From Ecdyonurus torrentis (taxonomy: Eukaryota > Arthropoda > Insecta > Ephemeroptera > Heptageniidae), in NCBI GenBank assembly GCA_949318235.1, contig OX439127.1, positions 10,272,927 to 10,336,926 on the forward strand: DNA of 64,000 bases, in the 5' to 3' direction. Made by a program: the position numbers and the translations under genes. Every line of letters begins with the position of its first letter. Within the stretch, counting starts at the first letter, position 1. Shown here piece after piece: positions 1 through 16,045 of this stretch. The notes beneath the pieces are model-generated. The model searched no databases, was not told the DNA's origin, and was given only the letters and a program-made list of their open reading frames with translations.

Positions 1-3529
<3,529 letters not shown>

Positions 3530-3530
<1 letters not shown>

Positions 3531-3960
3531 AGGGTATTTATGGGAGTAGGGTACCGACCTTATATCTAAAAAACTAGAAATGTTTTGGGTCTAAATTTGG
3601 TGTCACTGTGTAGCTAAGGGTTACACCTATAGCTGTGATAAAATTTCATGATGTTTGATTGTCCCGAAAAAAAGAAAAAAATTATTGAAATTAACATTCG
3701 GCCTTATGGGCTTAAAATTTCAAGAATCATAAAAAAAAAATTTATTTGCACAGTGACCCCCCAAAATTTTTATATATTTGAAATTGAATCAAGCTGAAGT
3801 ATCATTGTGCAAAATTTTAGCTTTTTTTGATGAGAAAAGTTTGCGTCTAATGGCCGACGTCAGTCCCCTACAATTTTAAAGATATTTGGTGAAATTCCTT
3901 TCCACAATTCATGATCTTACCACATCGTATTGTCTATAAGTGTAAGTGCATATATGTCAA
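3530..3960. other. Higher-complexity segment, possible old repeat fragment
   Basis: This segment is less A+T-biased and less repetitive than its flanks. It contains an inverted pair, GTCACTGTG near 3602 and CACAGTGAC near 3750, about 150 bp apart. No target-site duplication or long open frame is visible. It could be a worn transposon fragment or unique sequence. Confidence 0.25.
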
Positions 3961-5600
3961 TCGCATAAATAATAAAATATAAATAATATGTTAAACTTTT
4001 TTTGTTGCAAATCTTGACTTTTCAAGTTATTGCACATATACAAAAAAAAAAAAGTCATAAATATGATTTAATATTGATATATTATTATATTGTTCAATAA
4101 TTTTAATGTTATGTTAAATGTTTTTAATTGTATTTGTTAAAAGGTATAATATATACACGCATTCTCTATTTATATGAGAATATTAAGAAGTTTTTATTAT
4201 TGTTATTATACTATTATATCATGTCTAAATCTTCAAGCATTTGAACTGAAAAATGAAAGGGAGAGCACAAAAGCTTTATATTATCTATTTTTAAGCTAAT
4301 TCAACAGTACCAGAGCAAAAAAAAAAAAAAAAAAACTTTTTATGTGCTCTGCTTTGAGCATAGCAACATATAGCATAAGGGGTCTGTTTGCAGGGCAGTA
4401 TACAAAAAGAAGGAAAATAAACCATCTTCTATTATATAGATTATTACTTGCTTGGCGACCACCCTCGAAGTAATCATACATAAAAAATATATACTCTTGA
4501 AAAAAAAGTATAAAAAAAAAAATAAAAAAAAGTTAAAGACGTATAATAGGAAATAGAAGTATTTGAAAACTTGTTGGCGTTTTATGTCATATATAGTATG
4601 GCTTTGTTATTGTATAATGTAAAAGCTTCAAAGTTCTTATTGTATAATGTGTGTGGATATACGTATATATATATATATTATATACGATTTCAAATTAAAT
4701 AAAAACGTTTTTGGTCATTAAATTTAAAAATAAAGTTACTAAAAAATATAAAGCTTTTCATCATTTTGTTTTTAAATAAAATTTTCTCGATTTCTTTCTC
4801 TTTTATGTATCATATTACGTTAATTAAGTTAATTTTAAATAAAAATTTAAGTAGAACTTGTATAATATGCACTTTTATATTCTGCATGCATTGATAAAAA
4901 AAAGTTGTTATTTTTATCAGAAATTTAGTTTAATCGTAACAAAGACATCAATATTGTATAGCTCCATCTTTCCCATAATTTAAAAATAACAATGTAAATT
5001 TCAAGTTTCATATTATTTACCAAAGTTTTCATTCCAACGCACAAATTTCTTTAACAGCTCTTTTAAGGTATAGAATAAAGTCTCCCTATACTGTATATAC
5101 TGTCACATTCGATCCTTGTTATTTTCTAGTTGAAAACAAATTAGAGTTTACGTTTTGGATGTTTTGCATCAAGTTTGGAACAAAAATTAGCCATTATTTT
5201 GTAGACACGTGTACATAAATTAACAGAAAATACTCAACTCAAACATTAAAGCCATAGACCACATAAAACAACATGAGCTTTTTAATGCATTAACACGAAA
5301 TGGGATCTTCAAAACTGATGACAATTTTTACCAGAATGTTATTGTAGCCCCACGAGAGAGCGTGAAATTACTGTAAAGTATGCAATTGGCGTGAAAATTC
5401 ATGTTTATGACGTCAGAAACATGCAAAAATTAGTATGAAAATGTTGTGCGGGTTGCATAAATCGAACTTTCTGATCACTGCTACGGGGCTACTGTTGGGT
5501 TTTGAGACAAACTAATGTTATTTATGTAAATCCCATCAATTGTTTTGTGATATAAATGCTTATGTTTTTCTCTATGGTCTATTCCTTTAATTGATATATA
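3961..5600. other. AT-rich spacer, nothing recognised
   Basis: Poly-A runs (for example 4318-4335) and short TA runs only, apart from a TGACGTCA octamer at 5408-5415. Open frames are short and include homopolymer read-through. Confidence 0.6.
5408..5415. promoter_or_regulatory. CRE-like octamer TGACGTCA
   Basis: Exact octamer in A+T-rich context. One of five complete copies in the first 14 kb of the window. Confidence 0.3.
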
Positions 5601-5617
5601 GTGAGAATAAGTCCATA

Positions 5618-5801
5618 GAGAGAGAGAGAGAGAAGGAGGGAGAAAGAAAGCCATTATTAATTTATTTTTCACTTACAAATTAAACTGTTTTTTTTTTCTT
5701 GTCTGCACGTAACGCCAACTATATAAAAATCAACCCAGTAAGTTAGAGCTGGTTGTAATTAAAGTTTACCGTATACAGAGAGAGAGAGAGAGAGAAAGAG
5801 A
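5618..5801. repeat. Two short (GA)n runs
   Basis: GA runs lie at about 5619-5632 and 5777-5801, directly visible. They account for the serine/leucine stretch in the minus-strand open frame at 5481-5672. Confidence 0.9.
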
Positions 5802-5929
5802 GGAAACATCACAGATCATACAGTGATTTACAATATGCCATTATTTACATTCAATATCGAGTTACGTTTCTCATTTTAAGTGACATACGATATTGTCCGT
5901 TTTGGGTGCTATATATATATATATATATA

Positions 5930-6260
5930 ATATGGTGCAATGAGTGCGAGGGCGAGATTATGTGTGGGAGGTGTGGAATGTGTGGGAGGATGCGTATATA
6001 TTCCAGTATGACGTGACGTTGGAGTATATACACAAGCTGTATGGGGCGGTGAACTGGTACCATACAGTACATGCTACATACACAGGGGCGGATACGCACT
6101 CCATATAGACAGACCATGAGCAGTATGAGGAGATGATGGCGAACGGACGGACGCGCAGGTTATACAGCTTGACTGATGTGGAGACGGGGCGGAGGGGGGG
6201 GGGGGGGGGGGATTGTACGCAGTGGTACGAGTTGGCGACTTGGTACTTTCTATGGGGGCG
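5930..6260. other. G+C-richer island, no gene recognised
   Basis: G+C content rises clearly above the flanks. The sequence is purine-rich on the plus strand (repeated GTGTGGGAGG-type words) and contains a run of 18 G at 6194-6211. Three overlapping minus-strand open frames (85-109 codons) cover it, but they overlap each other in different frames and contain a proline run from the G tract, so none is persuasive. It may be a promoter or untranslated exon. Confidence 0.35.
6194..6211. repeat. Poly-G tract
   Basis: Eighteen consecutive G residues. Such a run could form a G-quadruplex and is prone to length error in sequencing. Confidence 0.95.
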
Positions 6261-6393
6261 TTCTCTAATAGTACATTGATATGCCATATTATATTATAAT
6301 ACATCATCGCTGCTAACTGTCTGCCAATCATACCAATATTTTTGACATTTTATAACTATGTATTAGCTTATCAATACATTTAAGTAGATAAAT

Positions 6394-6524
<131 letters not shown>

Positions 6525-6529
6525 TTGAG

Positions 6530-8100
6530 TTAAGATGAGTATATACAATTTATTAACATAATCAATATAATATCATATTATATAATATAAGACATGTTCT
6601 TGAAAAAGGCATTGGAGAGAGAAAGAGAGGTTCATAAAATCACATCAGTTCGTACATATATTAAAGGCACTACATATTTATTGCTATCTAAAAAATAAGT
6701 GAATCTTGTTTATGTTGGTATCTGCTGCATCTAAACCTAATAGATTCAATTCAATAATATATACATAGGTATAATTATTAATTTGTATTCTGTCCAGCAG
6801 ATTTAAAACTCAAATTTTGTTTCATTAATTACCATACAAATTTTTTAATTTATTAATTATTCTTATTATTTTTTATATAATAAAGTTGAAATATTGAAAG
6901 GAAGGTCTCGAAACTTCTTTAAAAACTCACACGTAACATTTTTCATGACTGTTATATAAATTATAAACTATGTATGTTACTGCGCAAATGTTTTTAATAA
7001 CAATTATCTTTTAAATGAAAACAATATGTATTATGATATGCCGTTATTTACATGTGATATTATTATTATTATTATTATAACGGTGTTTATTGCAGAGAAT
7101 GTGTTTACAAATTATTACATTAATTACATATCTTATAATATTATGTTTGTATAGCATAGAACTTGAATAATTTGTATAAGCTTAACAAAAAATAATAATA
7201 ATAATAAATAAAACGTGGTTACTTTCTCCTCGTGGGCCAAAAATTCCTTTCCAACCACCTACAATCGCGGCCACTTGATTTCCTTATTATGCTCTGTCCT
7301 AGAAAGAAACTTTTCAAAACGTGTAAATAATTCCACCACGTGTAAAATATTTTTTATTATTATTATTTTATATATATATATAAAAACAAACGTAATGTTA
7401 CATAAAAATTTCTTTCCAATGACCTTCACTAAAGGTTGGATGGCACTTGTTCCCCACCACTCCTATATTTTATTTTATAATTATGTGTTCTTTCTTTTTT
7501 ATATTAAAACCACGTTATGTGAAAGAAAAATTGAGGTTAAAATAAGACGTCAAATATTTTGGCTTAAAATTTTTACATTGCCGCAATTGTTTTATATAAT
7601 TATAGTGCAGTTTTTTTTTTTTTCTTAGCTGATTGCTTCATATTTTTTTTATCACTATATCATATTTTATATAGATTGTCATCGAATGTTTTTGTTTGCA
7701 ATATAATATTTGTCTCTTTCTTATAATATTTTATAGTTGAGATCTAAATCACTGGTGCATAGTAACACCATTATATATTGTAGTTTTATAACACTGTTAC
7801 ACGACCTGAATGAATGCAATCTAAGAAAGTTGAAAGAAAGGAAACCTTTTAAGTTTTATAACCAAGTTAAGGTCATATAGTATAATATTATAGTACATTT
7901 ATAATACTTTTTCTTTAATACTTTTTATTTATTTGTGTGTATATTATGTGTTTTGATTTATTATTTTAATTCATACGGATGAAATATATAATAACAATAG
8001 CGTAAGTCATGAACCGTATTATTGTTTCAATTTTATATTTAAACAAAAACCCATGATATAGAAAGCTTTTTTTTTTAAATAGAGAATTTCTATTGTCATG
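6530..8100. other. AT-rich spacer, no gene called
   Basis: The longest frame, 7215-7628 on the plus strand (137 codons), is rich in F, I, Y and K and ends in a poly-T phenylalanine run. Two similar short words, AATTCCTTTCCAA near 7240 and AATTTCTTTCCAA near 7408, hint at an old local duplication. I do not call a gene. Confidence 0.5.
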
Positions 8101-8104
8101 AGCT

Positions 8105-8118
8105 TTAGGTTAGGTTAG
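8105..8118. repeat. Short interstitial TTAGG run
   Basis: Two full TTAGG units plus TTAG, in the plus orientation. TTAGG is the telomeric repeat of most arthropods, so short interstitial copies are a weak pointer to an arthropod source. With under three units, chance is possible. Confidence 0.5.
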
Positions 8119-8153
8119 TTTTGTTATGGCTGCGGATGTTTTGCAATGTTTTT

Positions 8154-8175
8154 TCTCTCTCTCTCTCTCTCTCTC
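8154..8175. repeat. (TC)n microsatellite
   Basis: Short perfect TC run, directly visible. Confidence 0.93.
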
Positions 8176-9640
8176 GTTTATTTTTTAACCTATATATAAA
8201 TGACCTACACACTAGATTTCAATTCTTTTTCATGTAATACTGAATTTTTATGTTTTGAATCAAAACAAACTTCTATATATAAAAACGTTTTATTGAATTT
8301 CTAAAATAAATAATAATAAAAATAATAATAAAAAAAAACTTTAAAAGCAAAATTGCGGACATTTCAATTTTGCATTCTGACAAGTATTTTTCTTAAAAAA
8401 ATATTCAAAAGTATCCCTCTGAGTTTTAAACAAAGTATCCTATATATAATTCTAACTTGATTCCTCCTTCATTCATTATTTCTCATTTCCTTGAAACTTT
8501 TATAATTATTTGTTTACAATGAAAGTCACTATTATATTTTACGTTTTTATTTATATTTTATAACAATCATTTTTATATTCATTATATTATTATGAAATTC
8601 GTTCCTTGCACTTTCTGAAATATTAAAAACTATTATTCTTTTCTTAAACTGACGCAACCATGCAATTTTAGCATGGGAGAAGAAAGCTTTCTATTTTTAT
8701 CTCTTTCTTTTCACATATCAAACCCATGAGCAGATGATGTTGTGTACTTTGTTTGTTTTATATTATGTACTGCTATGTATGATGGTGGCACGTATAGTCA
8801 CTAGTGCATGCCTTTTGTATTGTGTTCTAGCGGTTTATAATATATCAACTTTTTTTATTTTTTATAATGCCTTCTTTTTTTTTATCTTCTATGTTGGTTG
8901 CATTGTAACAACAGTACACAACACACACACCGCGAAGATGAAGGTTTATGCAAAAAGCTAAGCTACAAAGCTCGTGAACTATGAGAATAATAACAAAAGC
9001 AACAACACATGCAAAATTAATGGCTTTCTTAACAGTAATCATAAACGTGTCACGTTTTGCAATAATAATGAGGAAGTTTCCATAAATTTAAGACCCGCCT
9101 GTTTTGAGCACATTTTTAGAAAGAGTATAAGATTCTATTGAAGTCAATATTTACCTTTATTAATTACATTTCAGTGATTAATTCCCCTCTAAAAAAAAGT
9201 GCCCACTACGCCCCCCCCCCTAAAAGACCCTTTCGTCATTTTTGCGTTCGTCTTCTGCAAGTTTTAACGCGCGAATTTCAAAATTAACTCATTCTCTCCA
9301 ACGAATATATTTTCAATGTTGTAAAATATGAAAAACAAAAAACTCCAGTAGAGATTTATATACCCTGACATATCTGAGTTCGGATTGTATTTAATTTCGA
9401 ACGGATTTATAAGTTATAGTTTGTTCTGTATAGTACAGGCTCCTTAAACAATGATTGGCTGCTCAAATAATAATAATAATAATAATACCCACATTCATAT
9501 ATTGGTTGATCTTGTTTTTTTTTTTTTTTTTTTTTTTTTTTCTCTCTCTCATTTTTCTGAAGTTTTGTTTATTCTTATAAGGTCTAAAGTTCTAAACGAA
9601 GAAACAACAATGATCATCCATCCATACATATAAACATTGT
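8176..9640. other. AT-rich spacer with homopolymers
   Basis: A poly-C tract near 9212 and a poly-T run at 9515-9541 are visible. Overlapping opposite-strand open frames at 8734-9042 are hydrophobic and low in complexity. No gene recognised. Confidence 0.55.
9515..9541. repeat. Poly-T tract
   Basis: Run of about 27 T followed by a short TC run. Confidence 0.93.
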
Positions 9641-9650
9641 AAACAGCTAG

Positions 9651-9658
9651 TGACGTCA
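9651..9658. promoter_or_regulatory. CRE-like octamer TGACGTCA
   Basis: Exact octamer. A second copy lies 264 bp downstream at 9915-9922; together they bracket an 86-codon open frame (9695-9955) that I do not recognise. Confidence 0.3.
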
Positions 9659-9914
9659 TGATCAGGTGTTCTTAACAAAGGAAAAATATCAGAATTGGCT
9701 CAATATTTGTGTGTAGTTTACAGAACGAACTTATATAATTATATGAATGGTAAAACAGATATCAACACCACCGTGTACAACATTGTTATAAATTGTAGTT
9801 TTATTTTTGTAGGTTTATTATTAACATGTGGACAAACTGCCCGAGGTTATATAAACTTCAGTGTATATAATAATAAAGCATGGACAAAAATGTTTTTCCC
9901 ACGCTTTACGATCG

Positions 9915-9922
9915 TGACGTCA
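9915..9922. promoter_or_regulatory. CRE-like octamer TGACGTCA
   Basis: Exact octamer in the context CGTGACGTCACGG, itself a longer palindrome (CGTGACGTCACG), which makes this the strongest of the five copies. Confidence 0.35.
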
Positions 9923-9955
9923 CGGACCAAATATTTCTCGCCTTCCTATATATAA

Positions 9956-11090
9956 CATTATAGCCTAGTATTAATGTGCACTTTGCACTCTTCCTTTGTT
10001 ATTGTTTATTATAATTCATCAATATAAATAACTCATTTATAAATAAATCTATTATTTAGATTTCTTGATACATTATCAATCATTGCGATTATTGATCTGT
10101 TTATCCATTTGGTTGAATATATCAAACTTTCAGAATTATTAAGTCAAATAAATAAACTATATGATGAATAGAATTTCTAGACGCAAATGTAGTTCAGAAT
10201 TATTGCAAAAATAAATTGATTTTATAATTGTTATTATTTTTGTTTAATATACATATATATATATATATATTTTTTAAATATAAATTAATATATATTCCAT
10301 TCAAATGTTATACAATTGATAATATAGAAACAAATTGCTTTTAATTCATTCTATTGTTACTTTTTTATATTAACTATATATTATAATAACAAAATAAACT
10401 TTATATTATACATTTTTGTTGCCGCTAAACAAAAGGGTTTACGCATAAAAGTAAGTAATTAAAAGTGCTGCAATACAAAAACGATTGTTTGGAATATATA
10501 AATATAGAAAAACATTTTGGGTAAAGTATTTTTAATTTCATCAAACAGAAACATTTTATTATAATTTATTCAAACATCTTTTTAAATATAAATGTCGTTC
10601 GAAAAAAAAAAATATAGTAATTAATTTATAAGGAAGGTGAGGGCAATAAAAATACTTTTCTATAATTTAAGTAAATTAAAAGGTCACGATTTTCTTGCGA
10701 ATATTTTTCTAATAATTTTTAAAGCTTAAACATAAAGGCGTGTGAAAATGGAACGCTCATTTTATATAAATATATTATTATTATTATTATTATTAATTTC
10801 AATATTTTTAGATTGCATGCTTATATAAAAATATTTTATTTTACTGTTCTGCAATATTTTCTCAAGCAAAGAAAATTTTTTAATTAGTTAAAAATAGTTT
10901 TATGATATATTATATAGTGCAGTGACCTTCTATAAAAAAATATGCAGGGAATATAAGCATTTCATTTTGTATAATATAATTATATGGTACTATTATTTAT
11001 TTTTAGCTCATTTTGATTAGAAATTAAAATTTTCGCTTTTTGGTATCGTGAAGCTTAGTTTAGAATAAAAATTAAAAAAAGTTCGTGTTT
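9956..11090. other. AT-rich spacer, nothing recognised
   Basis: Only A+T-rich sequence and short TA or ATT runs (for example near 10775). Confidence 0.65.
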
Positions 11091-11099
11091 TTGTCTAAT

Positions 11100-11455
11100 T
11101 TTAGCGCAAATCTCCTGAAGCACAACGTGAAGCAGACAGGTAGGCCATTGGCAGTGATAAGGGAGTCATCGTTTTTATATATAAAGTGAGCTTTGAATTA
11201 ACGTAAGAGCTCGCCGACCTCTAAAAAAAAAATTAAGTAAAAAAAAAAAAAAAAAATCATAACTTTGGTTGTCCTCGCTTATTATTGCTCTCTTCCTCCC
11301 CTCCCTCACTCTCTTGCACATTTTGAATCTTCGTTTGGTTGTTTGTAAACTTTAGCACGTGATTTCGTGACGCAGCGAAATCAGCTCACAACTTGTCTTC
11401 TTCATTCTCTCCCTACTTTTGCCTCCCCTCTAGGTCAGTAGCCGCGCACGGTATG
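11100..11455 (+). other. G+C-richer island with splice-like signals
   Basis: This segment is more complex than its flanks. It carries a TATATATAAAG word near 11177, an E-box CACGTG near 11357, a pyrimidine-rich stretch ending in TAG at 11431-11433, and a donor-like GTATGT at 11451. The acceptor and donor would bracket only 17 bp, so a first noncoding exon ending at 11450 is more plausible than an internal exon. No coding frame is evident. Confidence 0.2.
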
Positions 11456-11459
11456 TTGT

Positions 11460-12764
11460 TGTTGCTCCATGAATTTGATTTTTATTATACACTACTTGGT
11501 GCTTTGAAACAACATTATTATTGATGCTTTCATAATCTCCATAAAAATAATATTTATTATTATTTGACGCCTATATTTTATTCGTTTTTATTATATTTGA
11601 TTGTTTGGCTATATAGTCAACTTGTTACATTTGTGTTAACAGTAATCTTTATTAATGTGTAACAACCAAAATATATATGACCCACAAATTTCCTTTTAAA
11701 ATTGATCAACATATTGCGTTGTTTATATTTCACATTTTGTATGACTGGCATTTTATTGTCCTTAAAAATATACTGCAATTTGACAAGAATAATTTGTTAT
11801 TGAACGCAAATATATACATTTTTTTTCTTTTCTATTTTTAAGCTAAAACTATAGAAAAGATCAAGGACTATATATACATATTTCGATAAATATATAAAGA
11901 CATAATGTTGCGAATTAAATGTTCTAAATCTAAATCATGCAATAATTGGGTCCAATTGTTCAATATACAAATACGCACTGACTGTATAATATACATATTA
12001 CATCTTTAAAGCTATAATACAAATTGTTTTACCTTGTTTATTGCGTAACTTTCTGTACATATAAGGAATTTCCATATGATGGTGTACAAGGAAAATCTTT
12101 ACTTTATAAAAACTGCAGATCTAATTAATGTACACAGGACCGCGATAATATATTTTACTATTTAAATCTAGCACGTGATTTTTTCATAAGAATAACATTG
12201 CAAATTAAGCGCGAGTTTTTGAATGATAAAAATTCTAATCGTATATAGTCGTGTGTTGGTAACCCTTTGAGAGCCCTACGTGCGAATTTATTCCTATACA
12301 TATTTACATCATATGGTGTCACAGAATTTATTAAATGTATGAATAATATATTATAGGTTAATAATACGCCATATGTGATTTGCAATTATAGACTTATTAG
12401 AATTTGAAATATATTAAAACAAATATTAATGATTGTTTGCTGAAACTTTATTGCGCAACTTATTTTACTATATTATTATACAACGCAGTGAATCACAAAT
12501 CACATGAAATGTTATATAATATGTAAATCCTTGCATGCTATTCGCATGCACGTATATAATAAACAATCATAGATTTTTCAATTTTATTAGCAGAGACAAT
12601 AAAAAGTTTGAAATCTTGTTTTTTAGTATTATAAATGATCAAATCTCCTTCTTTTGCGAGATATTTTAAATTTTCAACTTTCCCTCTTATACTTTTCTTT
12701 TTAATTCTTTCTTAGATAAATTCTATTAAATTTTAAAAATTTCACTTTGAAAAAACTTTTGGCT
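11460..12764. other. AT-rich spacer, nothing recognised
   Basis: A+T-rich unique-looking sequence. The only listed open frame (12158-12385, minus) shows no motif. Confidence 0.6.
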
Positions 12765-13106
12765 TTACTATGCACACACAGAAAAATTTTGAAGCAGTTT
12801 TGCTCTTTGAGTTATTTTGAAAATAGAGTAGTTTTGACACCTAAAGTGGTTTTGATGTCATATTTGGTTCCATAATGACTTTCATATAAGCAAATTAGCT
12901 ACGCATTTGCAGAAAGAATATTAACTTTGCTAACCATAATTCATTTTGCTTCACTTTTGTAATCAAATCTACTTTAACAAAGCTACTATTGCATACAAGT
13001 GACTTCTCAGTGAGCAGATTCTACTTTAATAATTCCCGGCTATTTTGACTCGTGGTATGTGAGCTGTTTTGAGTGGTGAGAGCGCGAGTAAAACTGCTCA
13101 CCGCTT

Positions 13107-13121
13107 GAGCAGAAACTGCTC
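13107..13121. repeat. Palindrome GAGCAG-AAA-CTGCTC
   Basis: A perfect 6 bp inverted repeat around AAA inside the left half of the 1.4 kb element. It is the clearest instance of a motif that recurs in both halves, for example GCAGATTCTGCTC near 13973. Confidence 0.7.
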
Positions 13122-13928
13122 TCTCCCGAGTAGATATTACTACAGCACAGGGTAGTTTCAGGGTGCGTCATCTAGAGCACCGGAAACCCTGATTTTAACT
13201 TGTGAACCCCTTTCCGGTGAATCATATGATTTATATTTTATAAAACGTGGTGTGCTAAATCATTTTTCCTGTATTATGGATTAATATCTTTCTAATAAAA
13301 GATAATTATATAGTGTTACATTGCAAATGAGTTACCATAAAGTACCAGAGACGCAAAAAAGTTATAAATTTCACTCGAGTTTCATTTATGTCTTCATAAA
13401 CGTAAGTTTTAAATACGAACTTTTTTGTTCGTAAGCCGCGCTGCAGTATTAAGTTTGCACAAATGTTATAATAATATTATATAAATTTTTATTTTTTTAT
13501 TTCAGTTTTAAAAATAAAAATATGTATATTATTATTCATTTTTTCATATTATGCTCATTTGCATTGTAATATTATTACTAAATAAAATGAACAAATAAAT
13601 ATTTACAATTCCTTTCCTTTTTATTTTTTTTATAAGTATGATTTTTTTGCGAGTGCGTTCTAATATTTGGTTTTCTCTATATATGTTTAATTTTGAATCT
13701 ACTTCAGAATCTGTATTTTTTTCTGCGAAATAATTTTATAATACATAACACATAAATAATATTTTAAACAACGTATTTACAATTTAATTTTTAATCTATA
13801 TTAAAAATAAAAAATAATGGCGTCACATTTATGAAAAGAAAAAAAAAAACTACTTCTACTGTAAAAACAAAGCTATATCAGCTGTGGTTTGCAGCCCTAA
13901 AACTGCTTCGCCTAGAGTAGAAATAGTG

Positions 13929-13936
13929 TGACGTCA
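13929..13936. promoter_or_regulatory. CRE-like octamer TGACGTCA inside the transposon-like element
   Basis: Exact octamer in the context GTGACGTCACGCGG in the right part of the element. If the element is repeated in the genome, this site travels with it. Confidence 0.3.
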
Positions 13937-14214
13937 CGCGGGCTGCACCTCCCAAAACTGCAACGGCAAAGCAGATTCTGCTCAGGTAGCTCGAGCTGTT
14001 TTGACGCGCGAGCAAGTCACCCTGCTATCATCGCAGCAGAAATAACTCGGAGAAACCAAGCAGTTTTACACCAAAATAAAAACTAAAATGACCTTTGGAA
14101 ATAATAGCTAGAGTAGCTTTTATGTAAAAAAGACATGAGCAGTTTTTACGCCAAGTCAAAATGACTCGGTATATTGAAGTAGATTCTGCTTTTCAAATTT
14201 ACTGTGCATTACTG

Positions 14215-15000
14215 TTCATATTATATAGTTAATAAATTATATAGAAAGAGTAATACACATTTTCATTAATATTTTATATTGTGTATAATATATAATGTAC
14301 AAAATTATCTGTATATTATTTCTATATAACAAAGGGATAATAAAATATGATATATGAATACTTAAAATAGTTAAAAATGTAAGGTTTTATATGAGTGCGA
14401 TATGGTTCATATCTATATACATATTATGCAGCAAGCGTACATTTTACTATAATACACCATACATTTCTTTTTGTTTTCATAATATGTTTATATAGTTTAA
14501 CTTTTATGACTTTTGTTTTACTATGCGGTAACATAATTAATATATTATATAGGTTTGCACGTGTGTAGCTTTTATGAATAATTATTTTCGTATTAATTTA
14601 CTATAATTCATTTCTGTTGAACATAGCATTGTATTTTTGCATCATGAATATATAAAATAAAGTTTCATGTTTGCATGTCTATAGTTCATATAGCGTATAT
14701 AGGAAAGAAAGAAAAAATAAATCATTTGAAAACAAGGTCACTTATTATGCATTTCAAAGTTAATACTGTCATTTTGTGTATCTCTTTATATTTAGTTCCA
14801 AGGTAACTAATTAAATATAATATCTTAGGAAGAAAAGTTTATAAATAAAGTATATTATTTCATTACAATGAAGTTTAAGAATGAAAGTATATGTATTTTT
14901 CAATGAAGTCATTATAAGGTTCATTAAAAATATTATTCATATGTGTGTATATACATGTATAAAAGCAGTATACATATTACGAACAAAATAATGTATCAAA
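14215..15000. other. AT-rich spacer, nothing recognised
   Basis: A+T-rich sequence without long frames or repeats beyond short TA runs. Confidence 0.6.
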
Positions 15001-15114
15001 TTCAAAATTCAAATTCAAAATATGTTTATTCATTTCTTTCATCCTACAATCACAATATACAAAAGCATATCGGCTTAGGTTATTGTATCAGTTGATACAA
15101 TTAGAAATGATAGT
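15001..15114 (-). mobile_element. Retroposon 3' tail remnant (copy 1)
   Basis: Read on the minus strand, the end has an AATAAAC word followed by TTTGAATTTGAATTTTGAA, the style of 3' end seen in many invertebrate non-LTR retroposons. The adjoining block, about 15036-15114, closely resembles 37244-37324 (shared words ATCCTA, AGGTTATTGTAT, TTAGAAATGATAGT). Two diverged copies in one window support a dispersed repeat. No reverse transcriptase frame remains. Confidence 0.5.
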
Positions 15115-15880
15115 TAAAATACACAATTATAATACATATTATAACATTAAATATCACAAAAATATATCTATACAAATATATGTAGAAAAATTAAATCATG
15201 ACTATAAATGCATTGCTATTCTGATTCATTATCTTTTATAAACTCATCAATAGAATAATATTGCTAATATATAGTTATAAAGTAAATATTATATTAATAA
15301 ACTTTACATAATATGTAGTCAATGCCAAATTTATGTAACAAAATAATAAAAATTTCATCACTATAATACTTTTCTCTCTATCTATCTGTTGAATATGGCT
15401 TTTTGCGTCTTAAAATTCGCAAATTTGCAGGTTTGGCCTTGCATTAAGATGAGTCATTATTCATCACATGATGCAAGCAAGGTTACTTTCACATTGAATC
15501 AAGTTTTGGTGAATTATTTTTATTGCAATGTACAAAGTGTTATTGTTATACTGTTAATGATGATGACCTCTTTGTTTCGATTATTTTCATTTGGAAATAA
15601 AATGTATATTTCAAAATACGAGAAAGGAGCATATTTATTTACAGACGATAAAAAAAAATTGAATACTTAATCAATATTTAATTTGTTTCTTTACTTTTGA
15701 AATAATAATTGAAGTTTATGCAAATTAATTTAATAATAACAATGTACTGTATACCGTGTTTTATTTTCATTATTATAAGTGCTGTTTGTTTTTTTAAATG
15801 GGTGTAACCAGTGACTTTTGTTTCCAATTTTTTTTATATGCTTAAATTAAGTAAAGGTGTATTTATAGGATCTCTAATTC
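15115..15880. other. AT-rich spacer
   Basis: A 93-codon plus-strand frame at 15389-15670 has mixed composition but no motif I recognise. I leave it uncalled. Confidence 0.5.
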
Positions 15881-15889
15881 AAAAATTTC

Positions 15890-16045
15890 TATAGCTGCGG
15901 TTCAGTATACAAAAACGCTATCTCCGTAGTGGAAAAGGATTTAGTGGGTGCACGACTTCTCCACATTGCTTGTGATTGGCTGACGTGCTATGCTGGTAAT
16001 ATCCATTTAAGATTTAGAACCCACCCTTTTACGTCACATTAAAAA
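15890..16045 (+). promoter_or_regulatory. Promoter-like patch with CCAAT box and CRE half-sites
   Basis: G+C content rises locally. The word GTGATTGGCTGACGTGC near 15970 holds an inverted CCAAT box fitting the NF-Y consensus (AGCCAATCAC on the minus strand) fused to a CRE-like TGACGTG. A second CRE half-site, TTACGTCAC, lies near 16031. It sits about 0.5 kb upstream of the candidate exon at 16535-16742. Paired CCAAT and CRE sites are common in animal promoters; a role here is inference. Confidence 0.35.

Larger units (their letters stand above)
12771..14208. mobile_element. Long inverted-repeat transposon-like element, about 1.4 kb
   Basis: The left end (TGCACACACAG, then AAATTTTGAAGCAG) matches the reverse complement of the right end (TGCACAGTAAATTTGAAAAGCAG) with small differences. 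Similarity continues patchily inward for perhaps 300-400 bp per side, rich in GAGCAG, GAGTAG, CTGCTC and CTACTC words. The outside bases are TTACTA at 12765-12770 and TTACTG at 14209-14214, a possible imperfect target-site duplication. The arms are richer in G+C than the flanks, and the middle (about 13200-13850) is A+T-rich without a coding frame. It looks like a non-autonomous DNA transposon or foldback element. Superfamily unknown. Confidence 0.6.

Noticed and set aside
3600..3760. Inverted pair GTCACTGTG / CACAGTGAC as transposon termini
   Set aside because: Only 9 bp, no flanking duplication, and no internal structure.
5851..6331. Three overlapping minus-strand frames of 85-109 codons
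   Set aside because: They occupy different frames over the same bases, include a proline run from the poly-G tract, and show no domain.
7215..7628. 137-codon plus-strand frame
   Set aside because: Low-complexity F/I/Y/K composition, ends in a poly-T run, no promoter or splice support, no recognisable domain.
11431..11450. Internal exon between TAG at 11433 and GTATGT at 11451
   Set aside because: It would be only 17 bp; a noncoding first exon or chance is more likely.
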